The notes: a model not told the origin generated them from the letters alone. Shown: positions 30,392 through 41,169, counted from the stretch's first letter. The stretch: 64,000 nt of DNA from Branchipolynoe longqiensis (GCA_030323885.1 CM059196.1:39694535-39758534); one strand, 5' to 3'. Made by a program: numbers and translations.

Positions 30392-30950
30392 GACTACATC
30401 ACGGTTCCAGCGGCGCGGTGCATTGTGGGATGCATCAGAGCAAAACAAAGCCGCAAGAAGCACATGGCACATGCTAATACACTGGGTGCAGCTATGAAAT
30501 GTGCTAGTTTCAGCTCATCTCAGCTCTTGTTTGAAACATAGAATACCAACTAAAAAAATATATATAATAAATTAAGATATTAATCTTTTATCCAGCATTG
30601 CATTTACATCAATATAACCAGCACAACTTATGCCATGTCCCTTTAGGTTTAGACCAATCTAAGCACTCAGACTAGTGTTAGAGCCATAACCAGAGTCAGT
30701 TTTATTTATTTTATTCATGTTTTTGTTATTATTCTATGGTTTATGGAGAGTTGTGTCTTAAACATATTCATTATATTATTATATTGTATACTTCCGTCCA
30801 TGTTTATGCCAAATTGTTATGTATTTCTAGTTATTTTGAATAAAATTCCAGTTTTGCCCTATGCATATTATCAAACTCAATGGGCGTACACCTTTGCTTT
30901 GCTCCCAACGCCGTTTTCAGTGCATGCGCAGTCGGAATCGTGATGTAGTC
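30392..30950 (+). mobile_element. MITE family C, complete (559 bp)
   Basis: TIR GACTACATCACGRTTCC at both ends, flanked by TA on both sides. It sits inside the RT frame of Ngaro-like copy 3; taking it out brings the frame homologies on each side together. No coding capacity. TA flanks fit a Tc1/mariner-type or similar non-autonomous element. Confidence 0.85.
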
Positions 30951-31544
30951 TATTGAATCCTAACTGATCAACTGTCTTCGGAAATAAATCAGGCCATACT
31001 AAAAATAGTTAACGAGAAATCCGTATGCACACATAATGTGTTTTGCGTCCCGAAGGACGGAGGAAGGGGTAGAACAATTGTGGACTCCAGCTGTCCTAAA
31101 GAGGCTTTGGTGAATCAATTTGTTAACTCGATATGCAGAAAGTTTAGCTAGAACAGCGTCGACACTGTGGCCGACTGCCTAGAACAAGGCAATTGGATGG
31201 CCACTATCGACATATAAGACGCCTACTGGGCAGTCTCCATTCATCCCCTAAATAGACTCAGACAGGGAATGGGATGGGTTTTTTCAGGGACCCAGACATA
31301 CATAACGGATACTAGGTCATGCATGGGACTCTCGGATCTGATAGTGAGATGCTCAGTGAGGGAAGGGATTGCTCGTGTGATAAACTATCTAGATGATTAT
31401 TGCTTAATAAAGAACTCCCAAAGGAAAGCTGCCTCTTCTCAGTTCAAAATCATAATGATTCTTAGAAGACTGGGTTTCTACATAAGCTATACAAAATTGA
31501 TTCCCCCCCCCCTCCCCTTAACACCGCAATTAGATTTCGGCGGA
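30951..31544 (+). pseudogene. Ngaro-like copy 3, RT palm
   Basis: HNVFCVPKDGGRGRTIVDSS, then a degraded motif A (TIDI, stop, DAYWAVSIHP), SCMGLS with a deletion, and an intact NYLDDYCLI at about 31382. Ends at KLIPP followed by a C-run and a SINE insertion. Several stops and frameshifts. Confidence 0.8.
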
Positions 31545-31850
31545 GTGGTTAGTTTCTAGGTCGGACTCCTAATCTGAGGGTCAGTGGTTTGATTCCCTGT
31601 GCCACCACCTCTGCCAATTTGGATTTCCACCGCTGTGTATAACTTACAGCGTCATCAAAGGCCAGTTGCTCTCATACCATGACCATGTGGTGTGGGAGGT
31701 TAAAAATCCCTTGGGTCGGTAAAAGTGTAGGCTCGGGCTTTCTATCGACAAACTGCCTAATGATGAAAACAAGTCTATTCAGACTTATCCATGATAGGCA
31801 GGATAAATCTTTTTTTTTAAAGGATAAGTTTGCTTCATTGTGTACAACCT
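31545..31850 (+). mobile_element. SINE of a different family, inserted in Ngaro-like copy 3
   Basis: tRNA-like head GGCGGAGTGGTTAGTTTCTA, B box GGTTTGATTCC. The body has CCTCTGCCAATTTGG, CATGACCATGTGGTGTGG and AAAATCCCTTGGGTCGG, and a T/A-rich tail follows. Its body does not match the common SINE. Confidence 0.6.
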
Positions 31851-31857
31851 AACCTTA

Positions 31858-31880
31858 TGGCCCTGTCACACTACGATTCA
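31858..31880 (+). repeat. Orphan TIR end GGCCCTGTCACACTACGA
   Basis: Same 18 bases, allowing one change, begin the elements at 58161 and 62557. No partner end nearby; it may be a deletion scar. Confidence 0.45.
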
Positions 31881-31889
31881 GTTTGCGCA

Positions 31890-32884
31890 TATCTTTAACA
31901 GCAAAGCACAGATACTGGGTAGATTCGCCCCAACCTATTCAGTCTATACGGATGCCTCATGCTGGGGATTCGGCGCATTATAGCATACAGACTGGCTTGT
32001 AGGCAGGCACCTTTCAAATAGACAATACCACCCAGCTATCATCCTACTTAGGACACCATTACGCTAATGCACCCGAGCCATTAATGAACAATCACATTAA
32101 TACCCTAGAGGTGTATTATCGGCCACACATAGTGGGCTGAAAGCTGGCGAAACGCTAGGATATTGGTAATACCAGATAGCACTACAGTTCTAGCTGCCTT
32201 ATGTACAGGGAGATCTAGATCCCCCCCCCACCCCCCCCCCCATATTATGTCTCTATTAATAAAACTATTTTGGTACTCAGTTGAGTTCAATTTCACGATA
32301 TCATCGGCCTATATTAAAAGCGGTGTTGCGAAACTTTCAGATATCAATGTTGTCGAAAAAAAATGTGTTGTGGCCATACTCACGCGTAGCTTTTCTGATT
32401 TCAGGAAACACACTAAAAGGAGGAGCAGAAAGCCTTCCAGGCAATGGCATACGCGCCTAATTCGCTCATTACTAGAAAGGCCCAAATTAATAAATACTCT
32501 ATATTCATAGAAGAATTTTCCAAAACTCTATCCCCCTTACCATGTGACTCAGCACAGACTGCGCTGTATATGCTACATGGCTAGCTAGGTCATTTAAATA
32601 TCGGTCCGTAATTAATTATCTAAGTGGACTTTTTAACACTTTCCTAGTTGAGAACTCGTCTCCTGTAATTGATTATAAGGATTACATTATTGCTAGTACA
32701 TTGAAGGGAATACGGCGCGCTAAGGGGGACGACGTTAGACAAGCACTCCCACTTTTACCATGGATGCTTTTAAAGATTTTGTCGGGATTAACTAACAATC
32801 CAGGACGTCTCATGGCGCGTAGCTGTTACTATGCTGTTTCCAAGGTCTCCTCCACAAGTGTCAGGTGACCCTGTCTGATTCAGC
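31890..32884 (+). pseudogene. Ngaro-like copy 3, RNase H and YR start
   Basis: RNase H pieces: KAQILGRFAPTYSVYTDAS with the first Asp, a degraded middle, VIPDSTTVLAALCTGRSRS, LFWYSVEFNFTISSAYIKSG. A splice acceptor TTTTCTGATTTCAG ends at 32404, followed by the YR start (KAFQAMAYAPNSLI after a one-base frameshift). The SAM-like part follows with stops (PCDSAQTALYATWLARS, IDYKDYIIASTLKGIRRAKG). The FRG arginine region is broken and the frame is cut at 32884. Confidence 0.8.
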
Positions 32885-33175
32885 TTCTTTTTTTCTTTCT
32901 TTTTCGGTAAAGTATTTATTCATCTTAATATGACATTTGTCAGTGCCGGAGCACTGGTCTTCCACCCATCTTACTATTGGAATTGACAGTCTAAATAATC
33001 TAAGTTTGATCAGTGCTGTATTAGTTACAGCACCGATCCTGTAGAATTAAGGGAGTGGCTCCTGCTGTATAATGTACAGCACCAGTCACTGTAGTTCATG
33101 CAAAAATGGGGAGCAGCACCGAGTAGAAAGCTTTAAGATGGTTTTCCCTCACGCTAATTACCATTCCCCATGTGT
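32885..33175. mobile_element. Unidentified insertion in the copy 3 YR gene
   Basis: Interrupts between LSDSA (32880) and the segment homologous to SKTIQFRERVLEI (33184). Begins with a T/C-rich run and contains GTGCCGGAGCACTGGTC and two TACAGCACC strings. No TIR or tRNA boxes recognised. Confidence 0.45.
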
Positions 33176-33300
33176 AGGAGAAATCCTTCCAAGACAATTC
33201 AATTCAGGCAAAGGGTACTGAAGATACTGATAGCTAGATGTCCATTGGACAGAGAGGTACTCTACCCAGTTAAAAGCCTCTCAAGAGGATATTGCATTCC
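33176..33300 (+). pseudogene. Ngaro-like copy 3, YR middle fragment
   Basis: RRNPSKTIQFRQRVLKI and IARCPLDREVL match the stretch after the first catalytic Arg in the intact YR (SKTIQFSERSLIIPIARC). Nothing of the HxxR part remains here. Confidence 0.65.
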
Positions 33301-33489
33301 ACCTTCCCTTGGTGTAATGTCTGACACCATGTAATGTACTTAATCAACGTGTCAACACCATGAGCTATGTTATGGAACTGTTTATTCAAGCCTCCACTTC
33401 CCAGCATGCCCTAGTCCGGACTCCATGACTACCCACTAGGATACACAACACTTGGGACCAAGATCCTTTCCCCTAACATACAACATTTC

Positions 33490-34370
33490 CCCTAACATAC
33501 AACGCGTCAGACTCGAAGTTGACGCGTAGCATGCAGATCCGCACCGATATGAGATTTGTTGATGAATTTTCTGGACACTTAGTCCCAACCCCGTGTTCGT
33601 CCACTCAAGTGGCCTTGTATATTAGATGGTTATCAAAATTTTAAAAATATTCTTCTATTACAAATTATTTAAGTGGTTTAAATTTTTTCTTGAAATCACA
33701 AGATGCGAATCCCATTGACTATACTTCTTATATTGTTAAAACAGTCTTGGGTGGCGCCAAGCGCAAGTTGGGGTGCGAGGTGCGCAGAGCTGCTCCACTA
33801 CTACCAAAACAACTATTATTGATGTTTTCATTCTTTTCGAGCTCCTTGGGGCACACTGCCACAAGGGCTGCCCTTTTAACGGGATTTAGGGGGTTAGTTA
33901 CTTCGTAAATGTCAACTTACTGAGTCAGACTGCACACTTCTCCGCAAGAATTTCACTTTTCATGAGTGACGTGTCCTACTGACTGTACGTAAATCGAAAA
34001 CCATTCAGTTTGTCCATTGGCTTGAACGGCATTTTGCCGAGGCCCCTGCGTCTGATGATGCACCTGCTTTGTTGGTTCCCGATTCATCTGGGGCATTGTG
34101 ACCGCTTTCTTATTCATCTTTACAAGCTACTATTAAGCATTTTGCTGACTGCTCTGGATTACTACCAGATGATTATTCTTGTCATTCTTTATGCCGAGGG
34201 GGATGAACCTTTCTAGCAATGCAAGGGGCTTCCCTCGAGGAAATTAAGACCAGAGGCGACTGGTCATCAGACACAGTGTTTAAATACATTTGTACTCCGC
34301 TCTCGAACCGCTTGTTCGCGGATATGCATGTCGCGACAGCACTCGCGGACACTATTTGATTGGTTGGGGA
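33490..34370 (+). pseudogene. Ngaro-like copy 4, recombinase only
   Basis: A separate YR copy: MRFVDEFSGHLVPTPCSS, NYLSGLNFFLKSQDANPIDY, KRKLGCEVRRAAPLLPKQ, ALLTGFRGLVTS with the first Arg, then frameshifts. The C-terminal part reads LAMQGASLEEIKTRGDWSSD and FKYICTP with the nucleophile Tyr. The HxxR box is corrupted (34175-34210). TATATATAAGCC at 34450 suggests terminal-repeat sequence downstream. Confidence 0.8.
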
Positions 34371-34950
34371 TGTGGGCATCCATGGCGGTTTGCCCAGCCA
34401 AGTATGGTTATGGTTGCGTATTACTGGGTTACTGTTGTCTGGCCCATCCATTATATATATAAGCCAAATAAAAAATGACTGTACTCGCCTACCTGTGTCC
34501 ATGTTGCCTGCGCCATCCTACATAACTTGTATGCGGCTGTAAGGCAAGAAGGACTCCTGCTACACTACTTCGATACTGTTGACACCACTTTGGTTCCCGG
34601 GTTCGATACCAGGGGGGGGCTCGCAGCGCTGCACTTGCAGGCTGCTCTGGGGGCCAAGGTGCACTGGACTCGCCATTCGGTCTCCAGTCGCACTCAATGC
34701 AACTACTGAGTTTTGTCTACACCTCGTGCGGCACTGACATCAAGTGCGGCACCACACTTCTATGCAGCACCTTACCGACTACTGTGGGCCGTGCGGCAAA
34801 AAGCACAAAACTACCAGTTAATGAGTTGTGTCCTATGCGTCTGTCGACTACAATGAAATGGTCTACACATGCCCTCCCCTCTTACTGGAGTCGAACAGCA
34901 AGTGGGTCAAACCGACGATATGATGGAAATAAAAACTGAAGTGTGTGGCG
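34371..34950. other. Probable terminal-repeat and UTR sequence of Ngaro-like copies
   Basis: TATATATAAGCCAAATAAAAAATG at 34449-34470 holds a TATA-like and an AATAAA motif. The rest has no recognised feature. Confidence 0.35.
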
Positions 34951-34954
34951 CAAC

Positions 34955-35245
34955 AGTAGGTGTGGTAACGGGCCCTGAAGGACAGAGTAGAGACACTGGA
35001 GAGGAAAAGGAGGGTCGCGACGTTGCTGCAGCAGCAGAAGCAGCTTGAGGATGAGTAGAAACTGCTCGACATATCAACATAGGAACGCGGTAGAAGCAAA
35101 TCCAGTCATGCACGCCGGTCTCACCACCGTCGTAGGTCCTCGTCTTTCAGTTCGGGGAGCCAAACTCCTAGCAAGGAAAGAAGACGACAACGTAAGTGGT
35201 CCATAAAACACCACACTTCTGACAGGAAACAAGTAAAAAAAATTA
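34955..35245 (+). pseudogene. Ngaro-like gag, N-terminal/RS part
   Basis: A Lys/Glu helix (ALKDRVETLERKRRVATLLQ), a stop, then an Arg/Ser-rich tract (HHRRRSSSFSSGSQTPSKER) and RQRKWSIKH. This parallels LRSKWSIRR of the intact gag. The GTAAGT at 35192 coincides with the candidate splice donor of the intact gag in the same codon phase. Confidence 0.7.
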
Positions 35246-35489
35246 AATTGAGGCCACATGCTCCTGATTGAGTGATTGGTGGTTGCTTTACGACGTGTCC
35301 GCAGCATAGGGCATATTCACGGCAAGAAATGTTTGTTTTTTGTTCAAACCATCGCTTTTACATGTAAAAGCACACAATCACTTATGTGCCAACAGACACT
35401 CATTAAATTAGAAAGCTCACAATCATATATTTGTGGTCAAGGGAAACAAATTCCCATAGAAAAAGAAAAGTTTGATTAATAATTGATAG

Positions 35490-36315
35490 AATTTATTTAG
35501 TAAACTATATGAGTTGGTACAGTCCAGCTGCCCTCAAAAAGGCTAAAATGTTTCCTGTTTTACTTTAGTAAAAAAAGGTAAAAAAATCAACACAACTTAA
35601 TAAAATGTGTTTGAGTGTCAGCGGGGACTGACACCCAATACATTCAGGGGAAGGTTCCCCCTTGAGCAGAAAAGCATGTGTAAGCCACGAGTGGCCAATA
35701 CGGCAGCGGCTAAGGACCACTTGGTCCCGCCGACCTCCCGCATGAGTCTGTGGTGGTTTTCCCACAGATGGTTCAATTTCTTTAAGTTTATTATTGTTTT
35801 CATCCCATTCATGTTGCCATTTGGATTTCATGTGGGTGGCTATTAGTGGTTTCAGATCAGAGTGAGGGATCAGACACGGTTCAAGATCCTTCAGGGCCTG
35901 CTTCGCAGCCCGATCAGCTCGTTCGTTTATAGATGACCATTGCTAGAATAGGGTGATTCGTTTTCAGTCCAGCAACAGCCAGGAGGCAAGAGAATGAATC
36001 ACTGTATATAACAGAGTTAGTGTGGTTGGATACCTCGATACACTCCAATGCGAGAAGGAGTGCTCGGGCTTCCGCAGTGAAAATCGAGCTCTGATCGGGC
36101 AAGCGTACACCAAATTTTTCCTGTCGGCAGACTGCCGCAGCAGCTACCCGGCTTTGGTCTTTCGAACCATCAGTGTATATGGAGAGGAGGTCTGCAAACT
36201 GGCCTTGAATCTCTGCATGCAGTCCTTGGTAGTCGAGTGGATGTGTCCCAGACTTCCTCAGTTCTGTGAGTCGGAGGATAACGATGGCTTCCTCAACGAC
36301 CACAGGGGATGTTCT
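35490..36315 (-). pseudogene. RNase H-type LINE, copy 3, splitting a gag gene
   Basis: The minus strand reads LLSIYTDGSKDQSR with the first RNase H Asp, FTAEARALLLALECIE with the Glu, IYSDSFSCLLAVAGL with the next Asp, then a deletion near 35925 that removes the last part of RNase H. It continues with WQHEWDENNNKL, RCRIGHSWLTHAFLLKG and PECIGCQSPLTLKHILLSC. A short deletion at 35575 removes part of the C-terminus. It lies between two parts of a Ngaro-like gag. Confidence 0.85.
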
Positions 36316-36369
36316 GGGACTTTGGCATCCTCCAACACGTCCAAATCCACGCCCAAGGGCTCCAAATGA

Positions 36370-36640
36370 TATTCACTCTTGCCATGCGTTAAGTAATCAT
36401 ATCAGTTACCTAAGCTCAAAGGCAAAATTTAATCAGTTCACGAATACAGCCCATGTGGCATATGATACTGGTGTGCGTAAACTAGCTCAGAAGCAAGGTT
36501 TTTCAGCATTTTCGAGTGCTAACAGTGATTTGGCGTTGAGGCGCTGTGCGTTTGAAAACATAAAAGACGCTAAGAAGTCCGCCATATCATCTAACGTGTT
36601 TAGCCTTTATTGTAGAAATTCTAAACTTGTTTTAACTTAA
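36370..36640 (+). pseudogene. Ngaro-like gag, middle domain
   Basis: FNQFTNTAHVAYDTGVRKLA and QGFSAFSSAN line up with DSTHVEYDKDVRKLAELQGF of the intact gag (about 12390-12450). It ends LYCRNSKLVLT and stop without the zinc fingers, which suggests a related but different gag type. Confidence 0.75.
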
Positions 36641-36850
36641 TAATATGGGAGGGGATTGAATAATACATCAATGACATGTGCTACGAACGAATGTTAGTTT
36701 GGTTAAGAATAAAAAGCTGTGAGCTCTTGGAAAAGTAAATTGGAACGTTCCTTGGTATTCTTGACTATTATTCTCCAGACTTCTATAGATTAACCGCTAT
36801 GGTCATACTTAACATTGGATTGCTTTATATATATAATTAAGGGCCTTAGT
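36590..36850 (+). repeat. Gag-end repeat, copy 3
   Basis: Follows the gag stop: ATATGGGAGGGGATT, AGCTGTGAGCTCTTGG, GGAACGTTCCTTGG, ACCGCTATGG, TTAAGGGCCTTAG. Together with copies at 7795 and 26040 it defines a 230-270 bp non-coding block. Confidence 0.65.
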
Positions 36851-37424
36851 TGAAATAACTAAGTATTTGCTTTAGGCCGATAAATGCGAGAGGGGACAAA
36901 ATCCGTATTTAGACGATACTCTGGCTGGTCGACATTAGTCCGGGAATGACACGGACTCCCTGCGGAGGGGACGGGAGGCAGCGGCGGCCCGCAGCTGGCC
37001 CAGGAAATTCACATGGAAATAATTATATAAATTAACATGTAGGCTCGCCTTAAGCGGGGGTGGAATAGCCCGATGGTTAAATATGTATTCACAGTAAAAT
37101 AGGCCGAAAAAATAATAGTGAACAAGACTCGACTGTACATGTTAAAAAACCAGTGACAAAAAATGTGAAAACATATGGTAGTAATTATGTGTTAGTCATG
37201 AATGGGGAAGAGTGTGCTTCCCCCCCCCCCCCCCATCTGCTAAACAGGCCATTACAGGAGCACGTGATTTGTGACAGTGCAAATAATTGTGTAACACCCT
37301 ATCAATTCACAGACTATTTCCTACCTACTGGGTTCAGGCTCCACAAAACCGTTAGACTGAGACTGAGAACTCTATGGCATGGTATTACTAATTAGTAGTT
37401 CCCCTGCACCTGGGAGATGTCACA
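36851..37424. other. Stretch without recognised genes
   Basis: A C-run of about 16 at 37219-37233; no coding evidence. Confidence 0.4.
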
Positions 37425-37427
37425 CTG

Positions 37428-37762
37428 GATAGGTCCTGGCAACATCTAAGGTCATATCAGGATGAGTGCCGCGTTTTGGCAGTGCACACTCATGGTGACT
37501 TTATAGTGCTGTCCTACTGGGAGACCAGGCTACCAGCACCATGACCTGATAAATGATATCTCACTCAGTCACATTATTCTGACACTCTCCCAACTAGTCC
37601 CTTGCTCTATCCTATTAATGCCCAGCACCTGGCTAGGAAGGGACACATCAATTTTAACATTCTTGGTTTGATGCGACCAGGGTTCCAGCCCATGGGTTCG
37701 AATACCACGATCTACCAAAACGGGAGTCGGATGCTCACTTCATTCGGCCATCCCGGCTGGTC
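37428..37762 (-). mobile_element. SINE, minus strand, full length with small duplications
   Basis: CCTGGCAACATCTAAGG to GGCCATCCCGGCTGGT. Internal duplications at CTGATAAATGATATC and around the B box (CCATGGGTTCGAATACC). Confidence 0.8.
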
Positions 37763-38257
37763 CCTGTGATGCTTACAGCAAATGTGACTTTGCAGCTTGA
37801 AAAAAAAACACGCTTGTTTGAAGTTTGTCACCACGAGCACACCTCCAACCCTCATGCACCCACACACATGCACACACGCACCTTCTGCAACAATGCTACA
37901 ACTTAGATTTCTGGGCTGGCATTGGAGGTATTTATCAAATCAATGAGTTTCGATTTTGTGTTTCTTGAGTGATGAAGCGAAGAGAATTCAGATTAGAGGG
38001 GTTAGAAAAGTGACAGCTCCGCTTTCAGTGACTTTCACCCGAGCTGTCAATCTTTAATCCCAGAACTGTGAGGAGGGCATATTTGAACATCTTTGTAGAG
38101 GTGAGATACTGTTTAAGGTTGGCTACGGTGGGGTGTAAGGTAGGCATTTGGCGTTGAAGCCACCTTCAAGGTAATCTCAGCTTGGGTCATGTAGTTGGTG
38201 TGAGTAGGTTTGATATTGATCAATGAAATACCTCAGTAAGATCCGAAGACATTCAGG

Positions 38258-38795
38258 CTCACTCAGTCAGTACCTTGAGGTTATGTCATCAGTGCGATTT
38301 CATGGTGCTGCCCCACTGGACGAGCAGGCAAACAGCACCATCACCTGATATCTCACTCGGTTACATCATCGGTTGATGTATGGAACTCCCAACATCTCCC
38401 TACCAGCCACTGCAGGGACAAATAGTTTTGTGCGTGTCTTGACATGTTCTTGCCGGTGTGAAACCTCTATTTGCTCCCCGAGAGAGTGCCGCTGGTAACT
38501 TGCAAAAGCCAGCAGCACTTCAACACTTTTGCAGGCAGCTTTCATGAAATGTACAACAGTACAAAACACCATACCGTCTTGGGTTACCAAGGACCGCGCT
38601 GCTCGAGCTCATCTAAGAGACATTAAGACCGACTCATGGATGCAACTCTGACATCAGAGAGTTAAATGGAGAGCGGCAGTCAAGTAATGAAAGTAGTCTT
38701 TGTCGCATCGCGACCGACAGCATGATGATGATGACATCATCCTGATATTGACCCACCCAGTCCTTTCCCTTTCCTAGCAACGCTGAGTGCCTAGC
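38258..38795 (-). mobile_element. SINE fragment split by an insertion
   Basis: Left part 38258-38370 (GCTGCCCCACTGGACGAG, CACCTGATATCTCACTCGG) and right part 38734-38795 (CCTGATATTGACCCACCCAG) belong to one diverged minus-strand SINE body. An 8-bp duplication ACATCATC flanks the insert. Confidence 0.65.
38371..38733 (+). mobile_element. 363-bp insertion with 8-bp duplication and (ATG)n tail
   Basis: Flanked by ACATCATC (38363-38370 and 38734-38741). No TIR. The right end is a short (GATGAT)n-like tail and the last part translates to DRAARAHLRDIKTDSWMQL. Together these suggest the 3' end of a 5'-truncated LINE. Confidence 0.45.
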
Positions 38796-38867
38796 ATAAC
38801 AAAATTAACAATATAGTTCCAAGTAGGGAAGTATAAGTGACCCATATATGGGTCATTCCTAGAAACT

Positions 38868-39030
38868 GTACCACACTTTTGGTTTCCATGTGACAGTAGT
38901 AAATCAAATAGTTATTGTTGATTCTGTATTAAGGTATGTTAGCAATACTACATGTATCAAACGTATGCGAATATGATTTTGTGCTAAAATAATATGAAAT
39001 TTTCATATTGACACCCAATACATCTAACCG
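38868..39030 (+). mobile_element. MITE family B, left fragment
   Basis: Starts TGGGTCATTCCTAGAAAC after TATA and resembles the first 160 bp of 43878-44458. A right-end motif GTGACCCA immediately precedes it, so two element ends meet head to head over TATA. Confidence 0.6.
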
Positions 39031-39681
39031 AGACTTATACCTCGGGAAAACAACAGTTATCCATCATCTGTACCAAGGTAAGACTCTTATAACTATACTA
39101 TTTTATCTCGGTACTAAGCCTCTGCTAGCCTCAGGCTAGGGAGAGGTAAGCAGATCGGTGGTCAGCAATTAGCATAAGGCACTCGCAAGCGGTGGATGTG
39201 ATGGTGCAGTCACACTACGATGCTTCTCCCGGCGACCCGTTAAAGAAATCGGGGAAATATGGGGAAATTTGACGTTGGCGCAGCGTGTGAGTAGTGCGTT
39301 GTCAACACGCGGACAATGAACGTCGACGCACGCCGAAAACAAATACAAACTTGGTTTATGCTTTACCCGCCGCGACTGGATGGCGCGCGCGGCGTGTTGA
39401 CAGCGATACGTCAGCGATCAGTCAGCGGGCAGCTAGCGACAGGATGGCGTGCTAGCCGCCCAAGGGAGCGTTTCGACTGATTACAACCACCGTTAATGAG
39501 CATTCTGCTGGTGTGTCGCCAGCGTGTTGATAGCGTTCTGTTAACGTGTGGACAACGTGCTCGATGGTTCGACAACGTCCTGGGAACGGGTAAGGACACC
39601 CGTAGGATTGGTAAAAGTACAGGTGGTGTGTAGGGACCCTACCACAACTCCACAGGCCACCAGTTACAGGATGAGCAACCC

Positions 39682-40230
39682 ATGTTGGAGATAGACGCAC
39701 CAGAGGCAAGGGTAGGGGGAGAAAGGTCATTGTCCACCAGAAATCTCCATCTCCATCTCCACCCATATCGCCACTTTCTTCAGGATCAACACCCAGTAAT
39801 ATTGCGCCATACAGCCAGCCCACTGAACCACCAGTCACACAGGAGTTACAGGGGAGGTCTACGTCCCCGACAAGATCAACACACATCAACATCAGCGAAG
39901 CATAGTGGAGGAAATAGTAAAGGCCGGAAGTGTGAGTGGAATCTTACTGAACAACAGGATCTGATGCTCGAGTTCCTTGAAGAGAACCCTCTAGTGTGGA
40001 ACGTCCGCCTGTCAGCTTACAGGCGGACAGACAAGAAAGCGAGGCTATGGGAGGAACAGGCAAAAAGGCTCGGGAAGACAGTAGCGCATCTGCAGGGATG
40101 GTTCAAGTCCCTGCGTGATTGCAATATGAGGCTCCACAAAAATAAAAACGGTTCTGGGACACCAGCCCGCAGTGAGAGGGAACAATGGGTGATGGACAAG
40201 TTCAGGTTACACTTTTGCAGGGCTCAGTGA
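39682..40230 (+). pseudogene. MADF-domain protein, first exon(s), frameshifted
   Basis: The MADF domain spans RKCEWNLTEQQDLMLEFLEE, NPLVWNVRLSAYRRTDKKAR, LGKTVAHLQGWFKSLRDCN (about residues 85-155). MADF domains bind DNA through a Myb-like fold. Upstream Pro/Ser-rich sequence (SPSPSPPISPLSSG) lies in another frame, so a frameshift near 39890 separates the N-terminus from MADF. The end (KFRLHFCRAQ, stop) has lost the donor seen in the 59-kb copy. Confidence 0.7.
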
Positions 40231-40472
40231 TAAGTCCGATATATTGTACTGATTACTGTAATGGCCAACCGTCTGCATTTCTACCATTAAATAGGTACTT
40301 TCAATGATCCCCCACCACGACATATGTAGACGTGTGGGTTTTTGGTTTGAATTCTCACTAATTTGTAATATCCGGTGATTTGTAGGTACATTCACGTTAT
40401 TGTTGATATAGAAAAGTGTTTATAATATTTACCATTCCCCATACTTACAGTCTTTTGTTATTGTGTATTTCA

Positions 40473-40880
40473 GGTTTCTGCCACCATCCGCACAGCCCAG
40501 GGGGATCTTGGCGCTGCTGAAGCGGCCTGCGCTGACGTTCTCATGGTCAGCGACGACGACACCTACACGTACCAGTACAGGAGGGCGAAAACAATCCAAA
40601 CGCGACACGAATCTGTTGGCGAATCTCGAGGAGCGAGTAGCCAGATCGGGACAGCTTCTCGAGACCCTACAACCAGCATCCCAACAGGCTATGACCGTCG
40701 AGACTGCATATGGCAACTTTGTGCAGGACACGTTAATGACCATGAACAAGGGTGAGTCGAGGAAAGCAAGATTAGCTATATGCCATCTCTTTCTGAGGCA
40801 TTGGATGAGGACGTCACCACCGATGTGCCTTCCCAACATGGGCGACCGGCAACGCGCGCCGACATTGTCCGCCGACCATC
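40473..40880 (+). pseudogene. MADF protein, second exon with BESS-like end
   Basis: After TATTTCAG the exon reads VSATIRTAQGDLGAAEAACA, then shifts frame to NLLANLEERVARSGQLLETL and a BESS-like AYGNFVQDTLMTMNKGESRK. BESS motifs mediate protein contacts in MADF proteins. The C-terminus is lost relative to the 60-kb copy. Confidence 0.6.
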
Positions 40881-41169
40881 AACGTCAAGGATAGTGTACC
40901 GACGCATCCATAACGCGCCACCAGCGCGTCCAGATGTTTAACTTATTATCGCCCAAAATCACTACACGTTGCCGTGTCGCCGGCGAGAAGCGTCGTAGTG
41001 TGACTGCACCATGAGCGAGAGAGCAGCGGTCTTTTTTCTACAATAAGTGCAGAATTCGCAGTGAGTTTATGGATATTTTTTCCACATTTCATTATGAACA
41101 TATGAAGATTAGTTTGTACAAATTTCTCGATTATCGCGACTGTAGTTACAGAAATATAGGTGTAAAACC

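Larger units (their letters stand above)
39203..41010 (+). mobile_element. TIR DNA transposon carrying a MADF gene, 1,808 bp
   Basis: TIRs of about 34 bp (GGTGCAGTCACACTACGA then YGCTTCTC) with few mismatches, flanked by AT on both sides. The only gene is a MADF protein with an intron. PIF/Harbinger-type elements carry a Myb/MADF partner next to a transposase; none is present here, so the copy is non-autonomous or the superfamily is different. Sister element begins at 58161. Confidence 0.8.

Noticed and set aside
39203..41010. Firm assignment to PIF/Harbinger
   Set aside because: The MADF partner protein is suggestive, but no transposase is present and the flanks show AT rather than a clear three-base TWA duplication.
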